Source: Paenibacillus antibioticophila (GTDB taxonomy: Bacteria > Bacillota > Bacilli > Paenibacillales > Paenibacillaceae). From it: a DNA stretch of 60,533 nucleotides. The stretch is from NCBI RefSeq assembly GCF_000455265.1, contig NZ_HG005141.1:174340-234872 (forward strand), in the 5' to 3' direction. This document shows positions 16,758 to 24,644 of this stretch, one piece after another (positions within the stretch are counted from its first letter, which is position 1; each line of letters opens with the position of its first letter). The notes beneath the pieces are model-generated. The model saw only the letters and a program-made list of their open reading frames with translations, did not search any database and was not told the DNA's origin. A program made the position numbers and the translations under genes.

Positions 16758-18266
16758 TTATAACAGCGGCGATAACAATCTTGCCGCCGATTCCATGAAG
16801 CGGAGCACGACCTTTTTCTTCATGAACTCGGTGAGTACAATCCGCTTGGTGGACAGCAGGTCGCGCTCAAAATCTCTGACCACCTTCCGCACACTATCGG
16901 TTTGGACGAGCAGCAGATTGACCTCAAAGTTTAAATGGAAGCTCCTCATATCCATATTAGCGGTTCCGACCGTCGCTACCTCCCCGTCCGCGATCAGCAG
17001 CTTGGAGTGGAGGAAGCCCTTTTCATATTCGTAAATCTTGACGCCCGCCTCAAGCAAAGCAGGGAAATAAGAGTGAGAAGCCAGGAATGGCAGCCGCTTA
17101 TCGGGTTTGGCCGGGAAGAGAATCCGCACGTCAATCCCCGATAACGCCGCAACCCGCAGTGCCGTTAAAATATCATCATCCGGTATAAAATAGGGCGTTG
17201 CCAGCCAGATTGATTTTTTGGCCGTGGTAATCATTGCAAAAAAGACACTCTTCAGCACCTTATCTTCATTATCCGGCCCGCTGGCTATAACCTGCACCGC
17301 ACCGCTGCAGCCTTGCTCCAGCTGCGGCGACAAGTATTCCAGATCCATAATTTTCTCGCCCGTGACATACTGCCAGTCCTGCAGGAAAATCACCTGCATC
17401 GAGCGGACAGCCTCACCTTTAACAAGAATATGCGTGTCACGCCAAAAGCCGTATGTCTTGCTTCGGCTCAGGTACTCATCGCCCACGTTCAGGCCGCCGA
17501 TAAAGCCGGTATTGCCATCGATCACGACAATTTTCCGGTGATTGCGGTAATTCACACGGCTGGACAATGCAAGAAAACGCACCTCGCCATATACGCCCAC
17601 CTTCACACCGGCAGCACGAAGCTCATTGATGAAGGATTTCGGGAGTCCCAGGCTCCCCACGGCATCATACATGAACCGGACCTCGACGCCCGCCTTGGCC
17701 CGCTCAATCAGTGTCTTCTGAATTTCCCTACCGATCTCATCTGCGCGATAAATATAATATTCCATGTGAATGTGATGTCTGGCCTTCTTCAGCTCTTTTA
17801 GCAAAGTAGAGAAGGTTTCTTCCCCATTCGTCAGCACCCGGGTACGGGTTGCCATGGAAAACGGCGTTCTCGCCAGCCGTTGGGACATTTGCAGCAGGCG
17901 CTGCTGGCCAGGCGAGAACTGCGATAAATCGCGCGGCAGCAGATTGCCGTTGTGATCAATCCGCTCGAAGCTCTTGCGGTCCTCTTCGGCCTTCTTGTCG
18001 AATTTACGGCGTTTGAAATAATTTTGACCCAGCAGGAAATACAGCACCAGCCCGACAACCGGCAGCAGCGCAAGAACCAGCATCCAGGCCATCGTGCTGG
18101 AAGGATTGCGGTTCTCCATAAAAATAGCCAGTCCGATCGTAATAACCGTCAATGTCTGGAAAATACTAATCAAGGTCCCGCCGAAGCTGCCCAGGAGGCC
18201 AAATCCAAAATAGTAAAATGCAACTAGGATGGCTGCAATAAATATAACTTGAATTCCGCGTCTCAT
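16758..18266 (-). CDS. cls: cardiolipin synthase
   Basis: Phospholipase D-superfamily membrane enzyme that joins two phosphatidylglycerols to form cardiolipin. The 502-residue product has two or three N-terminal membrane segments (residues about 6-24, 36-50, 60-80). The two HKD motifs are HRKIVVID from residue 243 and HSKLLIAD near residue 420. The start ATG reads MRRGIQVIFIAAILVAF. The length is typical for Firmicute Cls. It is upstream of fni on the same strand and divergent from the TetR/RND pair. Confidence 0.94.
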   Translation of the reverse strand: MRRGIQVIFIAAILVAFYYFGFGLLGSFGGTLISIFQTLTVITIGLAIFMENRNPSSTMAWMLVLALLPVVGLVLYFLLGQNYFKRRKFDKKAEEDRKSFERIDHNGNLLPRDLSQFSPGQQRLLQMSQRLARTPFSMATRTRVLTNGEETFSTLLKELKKARHHIHMEYYIYRADEIGREIQKTLIERAKAGVEVRFMYDAVGSLGLPKSFINELRAAGVKVGVYGEVRFLALSSRVNYRNHRKIVVIDGNTGFIGGLNVGDEYLSRSKTYGFWRDTHILVKGEAVRSMQVIFLQDWQYVTGEKIMDLEYLSPQLEQGCSGAVQVIASGPDNEDKVLKSVFFAMITTAKKSIWLATPYFIPDDDILTALRVAALSGIDVRILFPAKPDKRLPFLASHSYFPALLEAGVKIYEYEKGFLHSKLLIADGEVATVGTANMDMRSFHLNFEVNLLLVQTDSVRKVVRDFERDLLSTKRIVLTEFMKKKVVLRFMESAARLLSPLL

Positions 18267-18339
18267 CTTGTATGTACTCCTTCTGTTTATCCTAAACTAT
18301 GCCTCTATTCTACATGATTCATCGACTTCTTCCTAATAT

Positions 18340-18368
18340 TTGTTTCAGAGATAGTTTTATAATATAAT
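18340..18368 (+). promoter_or_regulatory. promoter of the TetR/RND genes
   Basis: TTGTTT (18340-18345), a 17-base spacer and a perfect TATAAT (18363-18368) place the transcription start at about 18375. Confidence 0.7.
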
Positions 18369-18374
18369 CATTTT

Positions 18375-18400
18375 TGACTTGGAAGTCAGTTCAAGAACTC
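18375..18400. promoter_or_regulatory. candidate operator of the TetR regulator
   Basis: The inverted repeat TGACTTGGAAGTCA (18375-18388) lies exactly at the predicted transcription start. A second small palindrome, GTTCAAGAAC, follows at 18389-18398. The placement suits autorepression. Confidence 0.5.
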
Positions 18401-18429
18401 ACTGGTCAGAAAAGGAGGGGAGTCAGGGA

Positions 18430-19338
18430 TTGTCCTTAAAATCTGCTGATAAAAAAACACTGATTTTGCGAAGTGCTATGCAGCTCTTTTCTACGAAAGG
18501 ACCTTCGGCCACTTCCATGCAGGAAATCGCCGAGATGTGCGGGATGTCCAAGGGCAGCCTGTATCTGCATTTCAAGTCCAAGGATGAACTGGAGCAAAGC
18601 TTGTTCAACTATTGCTTCCAGATGCTGCAGGAGCATTTGGTGCAGGTTGAGCTGGAGCAGCATCTAGGGCCGAAGGAGCGCTTGATCCGCCAAATTGAGG
18701 TTCTGCTTAATCTGGTACAGGAGCTGCGTGAGTTTCTTGTGATGCAGTTTCAGGATTGGATCAAATACGGCAAGCTCTATCGGGAGCCCGATTCATTCAA
18801 GGAAAACAACATTACCCTTCTGCACTTTACCCAAAAAGCGCTTGTATCAGCCTTCGGCGAACGGATTATTCCCTATTCTGCCGATCTTGTTATGATCGCC
18901 CAAGGCATTCTCGGCGTATTGATCCGCCTGCTCTTCGAGCCTCGCATGGCGGGCAGCCATCGGAGAATGGCGGTTTACCTCGTTGACTTGCTCGACGCCA
19001 TGGTGGAGCGGCTGCTTGAACAGGGCCCGGAGCCGCTGATTTCGGAAGCCGAGCTGCAGCGGTGGAGCACAGAGGGGAGCTGCCTTAAGCCTGCGGAGCG
19101 CCATCCCCTGCTGGTCATCAAGGAGATGAAGGAAGCGCTGGGCGGAAAGAGTGTAAAGCTGACCTCCACACAACGTGAAGACATGTTGGATACTCTGCAG
19201 GTGCTGGAGAGCGAAATTCTGGAGCCTATGCCTCGCAAAGTCGTAATCCGGGGGATGCTGCTCAATGTACTTGAATTCCCGGCGCTTGAGAAGCAAACCA
19301 AGGAACTTGAGCGGCTTTTGAAGCCTTATATCAAGTAA
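18430..19338 (+). CDS. TetR-family transcriptional regulator (YerO-like)
   Basis: 302-residue regulator. The N-terminal helix-turn-helix reads ILRSAMQLFSTKGPSATSMQEIAEMCGMSKGSLYLHFKSKDEL. The C-terminal part is longer than in most TetR proteins, about 90 residues beyond the usual ligand domain, as also in the swrC-linked regulator YerO. I chose TTG at 18430 because AAGGAGGGG lies about nine bases before it; the frame is open further upstream but without a ribosome site and across the operator. It lies 75 bases before an RND pump gene and very probably represses it. The inducer is unknown. Confidence 0.87.
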   Translation: MSLKSADKKTLILRSAMQLFSTKGPSATSMQEIAEMCGMSKGSLYLHFKSKDELEQSLFNYCFQMLQEHLVQVELEQHLGPKERLIRQIEVLLNLVQELREFLVMQFQDWIKYGKLYREPDSFKENNITLLHFTQKALVSAFGERIIPYSADLVMIAQGILGVLIRLLFEPRMAGSHRRMAVYLVDLLDAMVERLLEQGPEPLISEAELQRWSTEGSCLKPAERHPLLVIKEMKEALGGKSVKLTSTQREDMLDTLQVLESEILEPMPRKVVIRGMLLNVLEFPALEKQTKELERLLKPYIK

Positions 19339-19413
19339 AAGCGGTTGTTCAAGAGAAAAATGTAAAAACAAACCGTTATATGTTTATTAAAGAAGGGAGC
19401 AGAAACCACACTG

Positions 19414-22400
19414 ATGAAAAGTCTAATTCAATTTTCCATCCGCAATAAATTTGCTGTATGGCTCCTGACGATCATCGTCACAGTTGTCGGCTTGTACAGC
19501 GGACTGACGATGAAGCAGGAGACGATTCCGAATATTAATGTGCCTTATTTAAGTGTTGTTGCGGTTTATCCGGGTGCTGCACCGGAAGGCGTAGTCCAGG
19601 ATGTCACCAAGCCGCTGGAGACCAGGCTCCATAATGTGGACGGAATCAAGACAATTACCTCCACCTCGATGGAAAATGCCGCGTCCTTGTTCCTTGAGTT
19701 CGATTATGGCACTAATCTGGATAATGCGACAGCGGCAGTTCGGGAGGCGCTCAATGATGTCAGCCTGCCGGACGATGTGCAAAAGCCGCAAATTACCCGG
19801 TTCAGCCTGAGTTCTATGCCGGTGATTTCCCTGAGCATTTCGGACAAAGAATCCGGGGATCTCGAGAATTTGACTCGAATCGTTCAGAGCAATATTCAGC
19901 CTGCCCTTGAGGACCTGAATGGCGTAGCCTCCGTGCAGGTGTCGGGACAATATGTCAAGGAAGTACAGCTTCAGTTCGATGAGGCTAAAATGACCCAGTT
20001 GGGCCTAACGGAAGATACTGTGAAGGGAATCGTGCAAGCTTCGGCCTTGCGCGTGCCGCTAGGCTTATATGAGCTCGACAGCTCTCAAAAAGCCGTTGTT
20101 GTCGATGGAAACATCACTACAGTGGAGGAACTTAAAAACCTTGCGATTCCTGTTATCCCTTCGACAGCATCCGGAGCCGCTGGCAATGCAGCCGGTGCCG
20201 GAGCAGGTAACGGTCTAGGCGCAGGAGCCGACATTAGCGCAGGGGCAGGCGGCGGTGCCGCCGCAGGTCAAGGAAACGAAGCGCCCTCCGCTGCCGATAT
20301 GACCGGAATGCCTGCCGGAATTTCCATAAGCATCCCTACGGTTAAACTGAGCGATATTGCCTCCATCGAGGTTGTCGGTGAGGCGCAGTCCATCTCGCGT
20401 ACCAATGGTCTGGAATCGATCGGGATCCAAATCGTCAAGGATAATGACGCCAACACGGTAGACGTAGCTAACCTGGTCAAGGATGCAGCAAAGGACCTTG
20501 GCAAGCAGTACAGCCATCTGGAATTCACGGTGATGCTGGATCAAGGCAAGCCGATCACGGATTCCGTAAATACGATGCTGATGAAGGCCGTATTTGGAGC
20601 GCTGTTCGCCGTCATTATTATTCTGCTGTTCCTGCGGAATATCCGCTCGACAATCATTTCGATCATTTCGATTCCATTGTCGCTGCTTATTGCCGTTGTG
20701 TTGCTCCATCAAATGGACATCACACTGAATATGATGACGCTTGGTGCCATGACCGTGGCCATCGGCCGGGTCGTCGACGACTCGATCGTCGTCATCGAGA
20801 ACATTTACCGCCGCATGTCTCTCACCGGAGAGAAGCTGAAGGGCGGCAAGCTCATTGTCGCGGCAACACGTGAGATGTTCGTGCCGATCATGTCCTCGAC
20901 GATTGTTACCATTGCGGTCTTCCTGCCGTTAGCCTTTGTTAGCGGAATGGTTGGCGAGCTGTTCATGCCGTTTGCGTTAACGATGGTGTTCTCACTGCTA
21001 GCCTCGCTGGTCGTGGCGGTCACTCTTGTTCCTGCATTGGCTCATACCCTGTTCCGGAAGGGGCTTAAGAAGACTCATAATCACGACAGCAATCCGAAAG
21101 GGATGGCGCTCGGATATCAGCGTCTCCTTAAATGGACGCTGAATCACAAGCTGATCACCTTCGGTGCAGCGGTCGTCCTGCTCGTCGGCAGCCTGTTCCT
21201 GTATCCGCTCGTCGGCGTCAGCTTCCTGCCGGAGCAAGAAGACAAGTATGTAATGATCACTTATTCTCCGGCACCCGGCGACCGGCTTGAGGATGTCCAG
21301 GAGAAGCTGGAGCGCGCCGAGAAGTACATTCTCGCCCAGGATCATCTGGAGAAAATGCAATATTCAATCGGCGGCAGCAATCCGCTTGGCATGGGCTCCT
21401 CCAACTCCGGGCTGTTCTATGCGGAATATGCCAGCGATACTCCTAACTTCAGCCAGGTGAAGGAGGATCTGCTTCTTGGCTTGCAGCAAGAGATTCCGGA
21501 CGGTGAGTGGGGAGATATGTCTGCGCTTATGACCGGCGGCCTTGGCGGCGGTTCGTTGAGTCTGAACGTGTATGGCGACAGCCTCGAACAGATCAAGCCG
21601 GTGGCGGATCAGATTCTGGGCTGGATTCAGGAGGATACCAAGACCTTTGAAAAGGGAGAGACCAGTCTCTCCGAAGCCTATGAGCAATATACGCTTGTTG
21701 CGGATCAGCAAAAGCTCAGCTCTCTGGGCTTGACGCCAGGACAGCTCGCCATGAAGCTGGCCCCGGTCAGCCAGCGTCCGGTATTGACCGAGATTCAGAT
21801 CGACGGGAAGGATTATAAAGTCTACATTGAGACCGAAGAGAATACCTTCTCCAGCATCACTGAAATTGAAAACCAAACTCTGACCTCACCGCTTGGCATG
21901 GAAATTCCGCTGAAGGAAGTGGCTACAGTTGAAGAAGGCCAATCTCCGGATTCGATCATGCGCGTGAACGGCAAAATGTCCGTAGAGGTCAGTGCAAATA
22001 TTCTCAGTTCCAATGTGCAGAAGGCCTCCAGCGGCTTGCAGGACAAGATTAACGATATGGAACTGCCGGACGGGGTAACCGTCGAATTCGGCGGCGTAAC
22101 CGAGCAAATCAACGATACGTTCGGTCAGCTTGGGCTCGCCATGGCTGCGGCTATAGCCATCGTCTATTTTGTCCTTGTCGTAACGTTCGGGGGCGGGCTT
22201 GCTCCATTCACGATCTTGTTCTCACTGCCATTCATCGTAATTGGTGCAATGGTCGGTCTGGTACTGGGCAAGGAAACCTTGAACGTATCCGCATTAATGG
22301 GTGTGCTGATGCTGATTGGTATTGTTGTTACTAACGCCATTGTCCTGATTGACCGCGTTATCCATAAGGAACGCGAAGGCCTGTCAACTCGCGAGGCCTT

Positions 22401-22641
22401 GCTTGAAGCAGGCGCAACGCGGCTGCGTCCGATTCTGATGACAGCCCTGGCTACAATCGGCGCGCTGATTCCGCTCGTGATGGGCTGGGAGAACAGCGCA
22501 GGCATCATCTCTCGCGGTCTCGGAATTACCGTTATCGGAGGTCTCGTCAGCTCGACACTGCTTACCCTGGTCATTGTGCCTGTCGTCTACGAATTCCTGA
22601 TGAAATTCCGTCGCGGCACCACCGTGGACGATCTCGATTAA
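19414..22641 (+). CDS. swrC: RND-family efflux pump, SwrC/AcrB-like
   Basis: 1075-residue inner-membrane proton-driven exporter. The order is: first helix (IRNKFAVWLLTIIVTVVGLYSG), porter subdomains, helices 2-6 with the proton-relay pair in GRVVDDSIVVIENIYRRM, a large second extracytoplasmic loop, and the C-terminal helix bundle ending LTLVIVPVVYEFLMKFRRG. In B. subtilis SwrC (YerP) the homologue exports surfactin and is next to a TetR gene, as here. A low-complexity Gly/Ala insert (about residues 249-297) lies in the first porter loop. There is no membrane-fusion or outer-membrane partner, as usual for a Gram-positive host. The lipopeptide-export role is inferred from the family. Confidence 0.9.
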   Translation: MKSLIQFSIRNKFAVWLLTIIVTVVGLYSGLTMKQETIPNINVPYLSVVAVYPGAAPEGVVQDVTKPLETRLHNVDGIKTITSTSMENAASLFLEFDYGTNLDNATAAVREALNDVSLPDDVQKPQITRFSLSSMPVISLSISDKESGDLENLTRIVQSNIQPALEDLNGVASVQVSGQYVKEVQLQFDEAKMTQLGLTEDTVKGIVQASALRVPLGLYELDSSQKAVVVDGNITTVEELKNLAIPVIPSTASGAAGNAAGAGAGNGLGAGADISAGAGGGAAAGQGNEAPSAADMTGMPAGISISIPTVKLSDIASIEVVGEAQSISRTNGLESIGIQIVKDNDANTVDVANLVKDAAKDLGKQYSHLEFTVMLDQGKPITDSVNTMLMKAVFGALFAVIIILLFLRNIRSTIISIISIPLSLLIAVVLLHQMDITLNMMTLGAMTVAIGRVVDDSIVVIENIYRRMSLTGEKLKGGKLIVAATREMFVPIMSSTIVTIAVFLPLAFVSGMVGELFMPFALTMVFSLLASLVVAVTLVPALAHTLFRKGLKKTHNHDSNPKGMALGYQRLLKWTLNHKLITFGAAVVLLVGSLFLYPLVGVSFLPEQEDKYVMITYSPAPGDRLEDVQEKLERAEKYILAQDHLEKMQYSIGGSNPLGMGSSNSGLFYAEYASDTPNFSQVKEDLLLGLQQEIPDGEWGDMSALMTGGLGGGSLSLNVYGDSLEQIKPVADQILGWIQEDTKTFEKGETSLSEAYEQYTLVADQQKLSSLGLTPGQLAMKLAPVSQRPVLTEIQIDGKDYKVYIETEENTFSSITEIENQTLTSPLGMEIPLKEVATVEEGQSPDSIMRVNGKMSVEVSANILSSNVQKASSGLQDKINDMELPDGVTVEFGGVTEQINDTFGQLGLAMAAAIAIVYFVLVVTFGGGLAPFTILFSLPFIVIGAMVGLVLGKETLNVSALMGVLMLIGIVVTNAIVLIDRVIHKEREGLSTREALLEAGATRLRPILMTALATIGALIPLVMGWENSAGIISRGLGITVIGGLVSSTLLTLVIVPVVYEFLMKFRRGTTVDDLD

Positions 22642-22682
22642 TTCGAACATTGTTCATGCTAATTTGATCATTGTTCATGCTA

Positions 22683-22724
22683 AAGAGGGTAGGAAGTTTT
22701 CAGACTTCTTACCCTCTTTTTTTC
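22683..22724 (+). terminator. Rho-independent terminator of the RND gene
   Basis: AAGAGGGTAGGAAGT pairs with ACTTCTTACCCTCTT around a short loop and is followed by seven T residues. Two direct copies of ATTGTTCATGCTAA precede it (22648-22682). Confidence 0.9.
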
Positions 22725-22835
22725 GAAATGATCTTTTTTAGAATGATGCTTGCCTCTCCTTATCAGACTCCTCTTTGGGAGCAACCGATTCTCTGATTAG
22801 CCGTCTGCCGCTCGCTGTCGGATATTTTAAACTCC

Positions 22836-23018
22836 TAACGGACATTCTAGACTCTTAGCATACTTGTTCTCATGATTCGAAGGGTTAACGGACATTTCGG
22901 GCGCTTAGAACGCTCAAACGACTCTGGTTGACTCCATTTTACTCTCTTAGCAACCAAAATGTCCGTTACAATTCTGCCTCATCCAAAGGCGGACTGTAAG
23001 GAGACATAATGTCCGTTA
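22836..23018. repeat. symmetrical quartet of TAACGGACATT
   Basis: Two forward copies (22836-22846, 22886-22896) and two inverted copies (22958-22968, 23008-23018). The spacing within each pair is exactly 50 bases, and 72 bases separate the pairs. Confidence 0.95.
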
Positions 23019-23103
23019 AACCAAGACTTCCTTCCCTTAGATCAAATGTTCCGCATTGCTTATATTGGGAAACAGAGTTGATCCTTGCTATATCGAATGT
23101 ACA

Positions 23104-23170
23104 AAGAAACCGTCTCCTTTGGGTTTAGGGTTGGGTGGTACCTCCATTTTCCCAGAGAGCGGTTTCTTTT
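23104..23170. terminator. terminator-like hairpin in the gene-free stretch
   Basis: AAAGAAACCG(T)CTC pairs with GAGAGCGGTTTCTTT around a long loop that contains GGGTGGTACC, followed on the plus strand by T5. No plus-strand gene precedes or follows it closely. Confidence 0.45.
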
Positions 23171-23269
23171 TGTTGGACGAAATGAAAGGGGGTGCCCCTC
23201 AGTTCATCTTAGGATCACTTTTGGGACACCCTTCTCTTCAAGTGCTTTACTTAGTTGGAGGTTAGATTG

Positions 23270-23962
23270 TTATCCCTCCGCCATTCTTTCCCGCCATCTA
23301 TGCAATTGCTCCAAATCCATCGCCAGGAACTCATTTAACAGCTCTACCAGCCCCAAGTATAGAGGACTCGAGGTAGAAGCTCTAAGATCGGCCGAAAAGG
23401 CGGGCACCCATTTCAGCAAATGGTTCTCAAGGAAATTAATCTGCGCATTTATTTGCCGTTTGAAGCTGTCCTGCAGATGAATCTTGGTCAGCATTTTTTC
23501 ACTCATGACCGCCATAAACTCCAGCTCCATCGCGATGCTGTCATCTCGTTCGCCGGAGATTTTATTGAAGACGACACCCCGGTCCATGTACATATCCCGG
23601 ACTTCCGTCAGACAGAAAAAGCCGTTCACCCCTTCAGTTCTCGCACGGTACAAGCTCTCGCAAGTCTGCACCTTGGCATCATGGCCTGCGAATAACCGTT
23701 TAAATTCCTCGGTCTCTTCTGCGCATACCTGACGAAGGAAATCCTCCGGAATACGCTCGAGATACTCCTGTAATCTCTTACCGCCCTGACATACAGGAAT
23801 AATCTGTTTATGCTCAAGGCGTCTCCGCCATTGAGCGATTTGTGACATGCGGGGAGGCCGTCCCAAAAAATCAACCAGCAATTGGTATATCCAGCCTCTA
23901 ACCTCCATCCAGCGGGCTTGCTCTTCCGGAACATTCACAGACTCCCTGGATAGCATTGTCAT
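23270..23962 (-). CDS. TorD/DmsD-family molecular chaperone (orphan)
   Basis: About 230 residues, all-helical. The family pattern is recognisable: EEFKRLFAGHDAKVQTCESLYR, an intermediate VRDMYMDRGVVFNK, and DDSIAMELEFMAVMSEKML. TorD-type proteins bind the Tat signal and the apoenzyme of molybdopterin oxidoreductases and help insert the cofactor. No such enzyme is encoded in this window, so its client must lie elsewhere. I chose ATG 23962 after GGGAG; a TTG nine bases further out is the alternative start. Copy 2 of the palindromic element begins 30 bases upstream, and an Fnr-type site lies further upstream (24490-24505). Confidence 0.75.
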   Translation of the reverse strand: MTMLSRESVNVPEEQARWMEVRGWIYQLLVDFLGRPPRMSQIAQWRRRLEHKQIIPVCQGGKRLQEYLERIPEDFLRQVCAEETEEFKRLFAGHDAKVQTCESLYRARTEGVNGFFCLTEVRDMYMDRGVVFNKISGERDDSIAMELEFMAVMSEKMLTKIHLQDSFKRQINAQINFLENHLLKWVPAFSADLRASTSSPLYLGLVELLNEFLAMDLEQLHRWRERMAEG

Positions 23963-23991
23963 AAAGGTCAACTCCCTGAAAGTTATATGTT

Positions 23992-24192
23992 CTATATAAG
24001 TTGAACTAAAGATTGTACACTAGAGGCAACGTGTGAAGTATTCTTACGATCGCTGTTGTTCACGGATTTCTTTGACTGAACTAAGCCATCATAGAGTAGA
24101 AATCCGCTCACAAAGGCGAACGCTAACGCTTCTTCAGAACACTTCACACTTATGCCCTTTATGTGTATTTTTCTAGTTCAACTTATATATAG
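23992..24192. repeat. dispersed palindromic element, copy 2 (complete, 201 bp)
   Basis: The ends CTATATAAGTTGAACTA and TAGTTCAACTTATATATAG are inverted repeats. The pairing continues inward with GTGTGAAGT/ACTTCACAC, TTCACGGATTTCT/AGAAATCCGCTCA and GTTCTGAAGAAGCG-like blocks, so almost the whole element can fold into one long imperfect hairpin. It encodes nothing. It lies between torD and a divergent MFS gene and is directly joined to a second repeat at 24196. Confidence 0.95.
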
Positions 24193-24195
24193 GCA

Positions 24196-24280
24196 GTTCA
24201 AAAAGTCATCTTTTGATCACGAAGCAATACATGGAGCAAAATCGACATCGCATCTTGAAGTCAGCCCCCACTTTTTGAAC
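24196..24280. repeat. short inverted-repeat element with GTTCAAAAAGT ends
   Basis: GTTCAAAAAGT at 24196 and ACTTTTTGAAC at 24270-24280 are inverted repeats enclosing about 63 bases; a further ACTTTTTGAAC follows at 24286-24296. The first 18 bases recur at 28243-28260. Confidence 0.8.
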
Positions 24281-24424
24281 CTTTCACTTTTTGAACTTTC
24301 ACTAATAGTTATTCCCTACTAAAAAAAAGATGACCTCCAAGATATGTCGGAAATCATCCACTTAAGAACTACCGACACATGATTAAGGGGAATCACGTAT
24401 CCTTGTCTTTATTATAACTCTTTT

Positions 24425-24438
24425 TGAAAGCGCTTTAT
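24425..24438. promoter_or_regulatory. cre-like catabolite-repression site
   Basis: TGAAAGCGCTTTAT differs from the ideal CcpA site TGAAAGCGCTTTCA only in the last two bases. Confidence 0.45.
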
Positions 24439-24489
24439 GTGATGTTTTTGACAGAATACAGAATTTGTCACAGACTAGATAAAATTATG

Positions 24490-24505
24490 TGTGAGCTTGT
24501 TCACA
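24490..24505. promoter_or_regulatory. Fnr/Crp-family binding site
   Basis: TGTGA-GCTTGT-TCACA fits the Bacillus Fnr consensus TGTGA-N6-TCACA exactly. An AATAAT at 24524-24529 would place the site near -40, the class II activation position for a rightward promoter. Confidence 0.6.
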
Positions 24506-24644
24506 ATTCACCTTCTTGCCTCAAATAATGGAAAAACAAAAAGAACTTGGTTTGTATCCCCTTTCATCGGTGTGATACAGTGAGAGCGTAGTTCTTCTTA
24601 TCGTCCAGGATGATGTTCAGTGAATTCGATCTGAAGAGAAAGGA

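Larger units (their letters stand above)
22725..23269. other. gene-free stretch of about 545 bases
   Basis: No supportable gene. It contains four copies of TAACGGACATT in mirror arrangement (22836-23018) and a hairpin GAAACCGTCTC/GAGAGCGGTTTC with T5 (about 23104-23170). A second stem, GGGGGTGCCC...GGGACACCC, lies at about 23189-23231 and may be an insertion-sequence remnant. Confidence 0.6.

Noticed and set aside
23104..23175. T-box riboswitch
   Set aside because: GGGTGGTACC is present, but it lies in the loop of the hairpin and not in an antiterminator stem. No stem I or specifier region is visible, and no plus-strand amino-acid or aaRS gene follows.
23056..23480. Plus-strand frames before and across torD
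   Set aside because: They run through the hairpin-rich spacer and antisense to torD; no ribosome site and no recognisable product.
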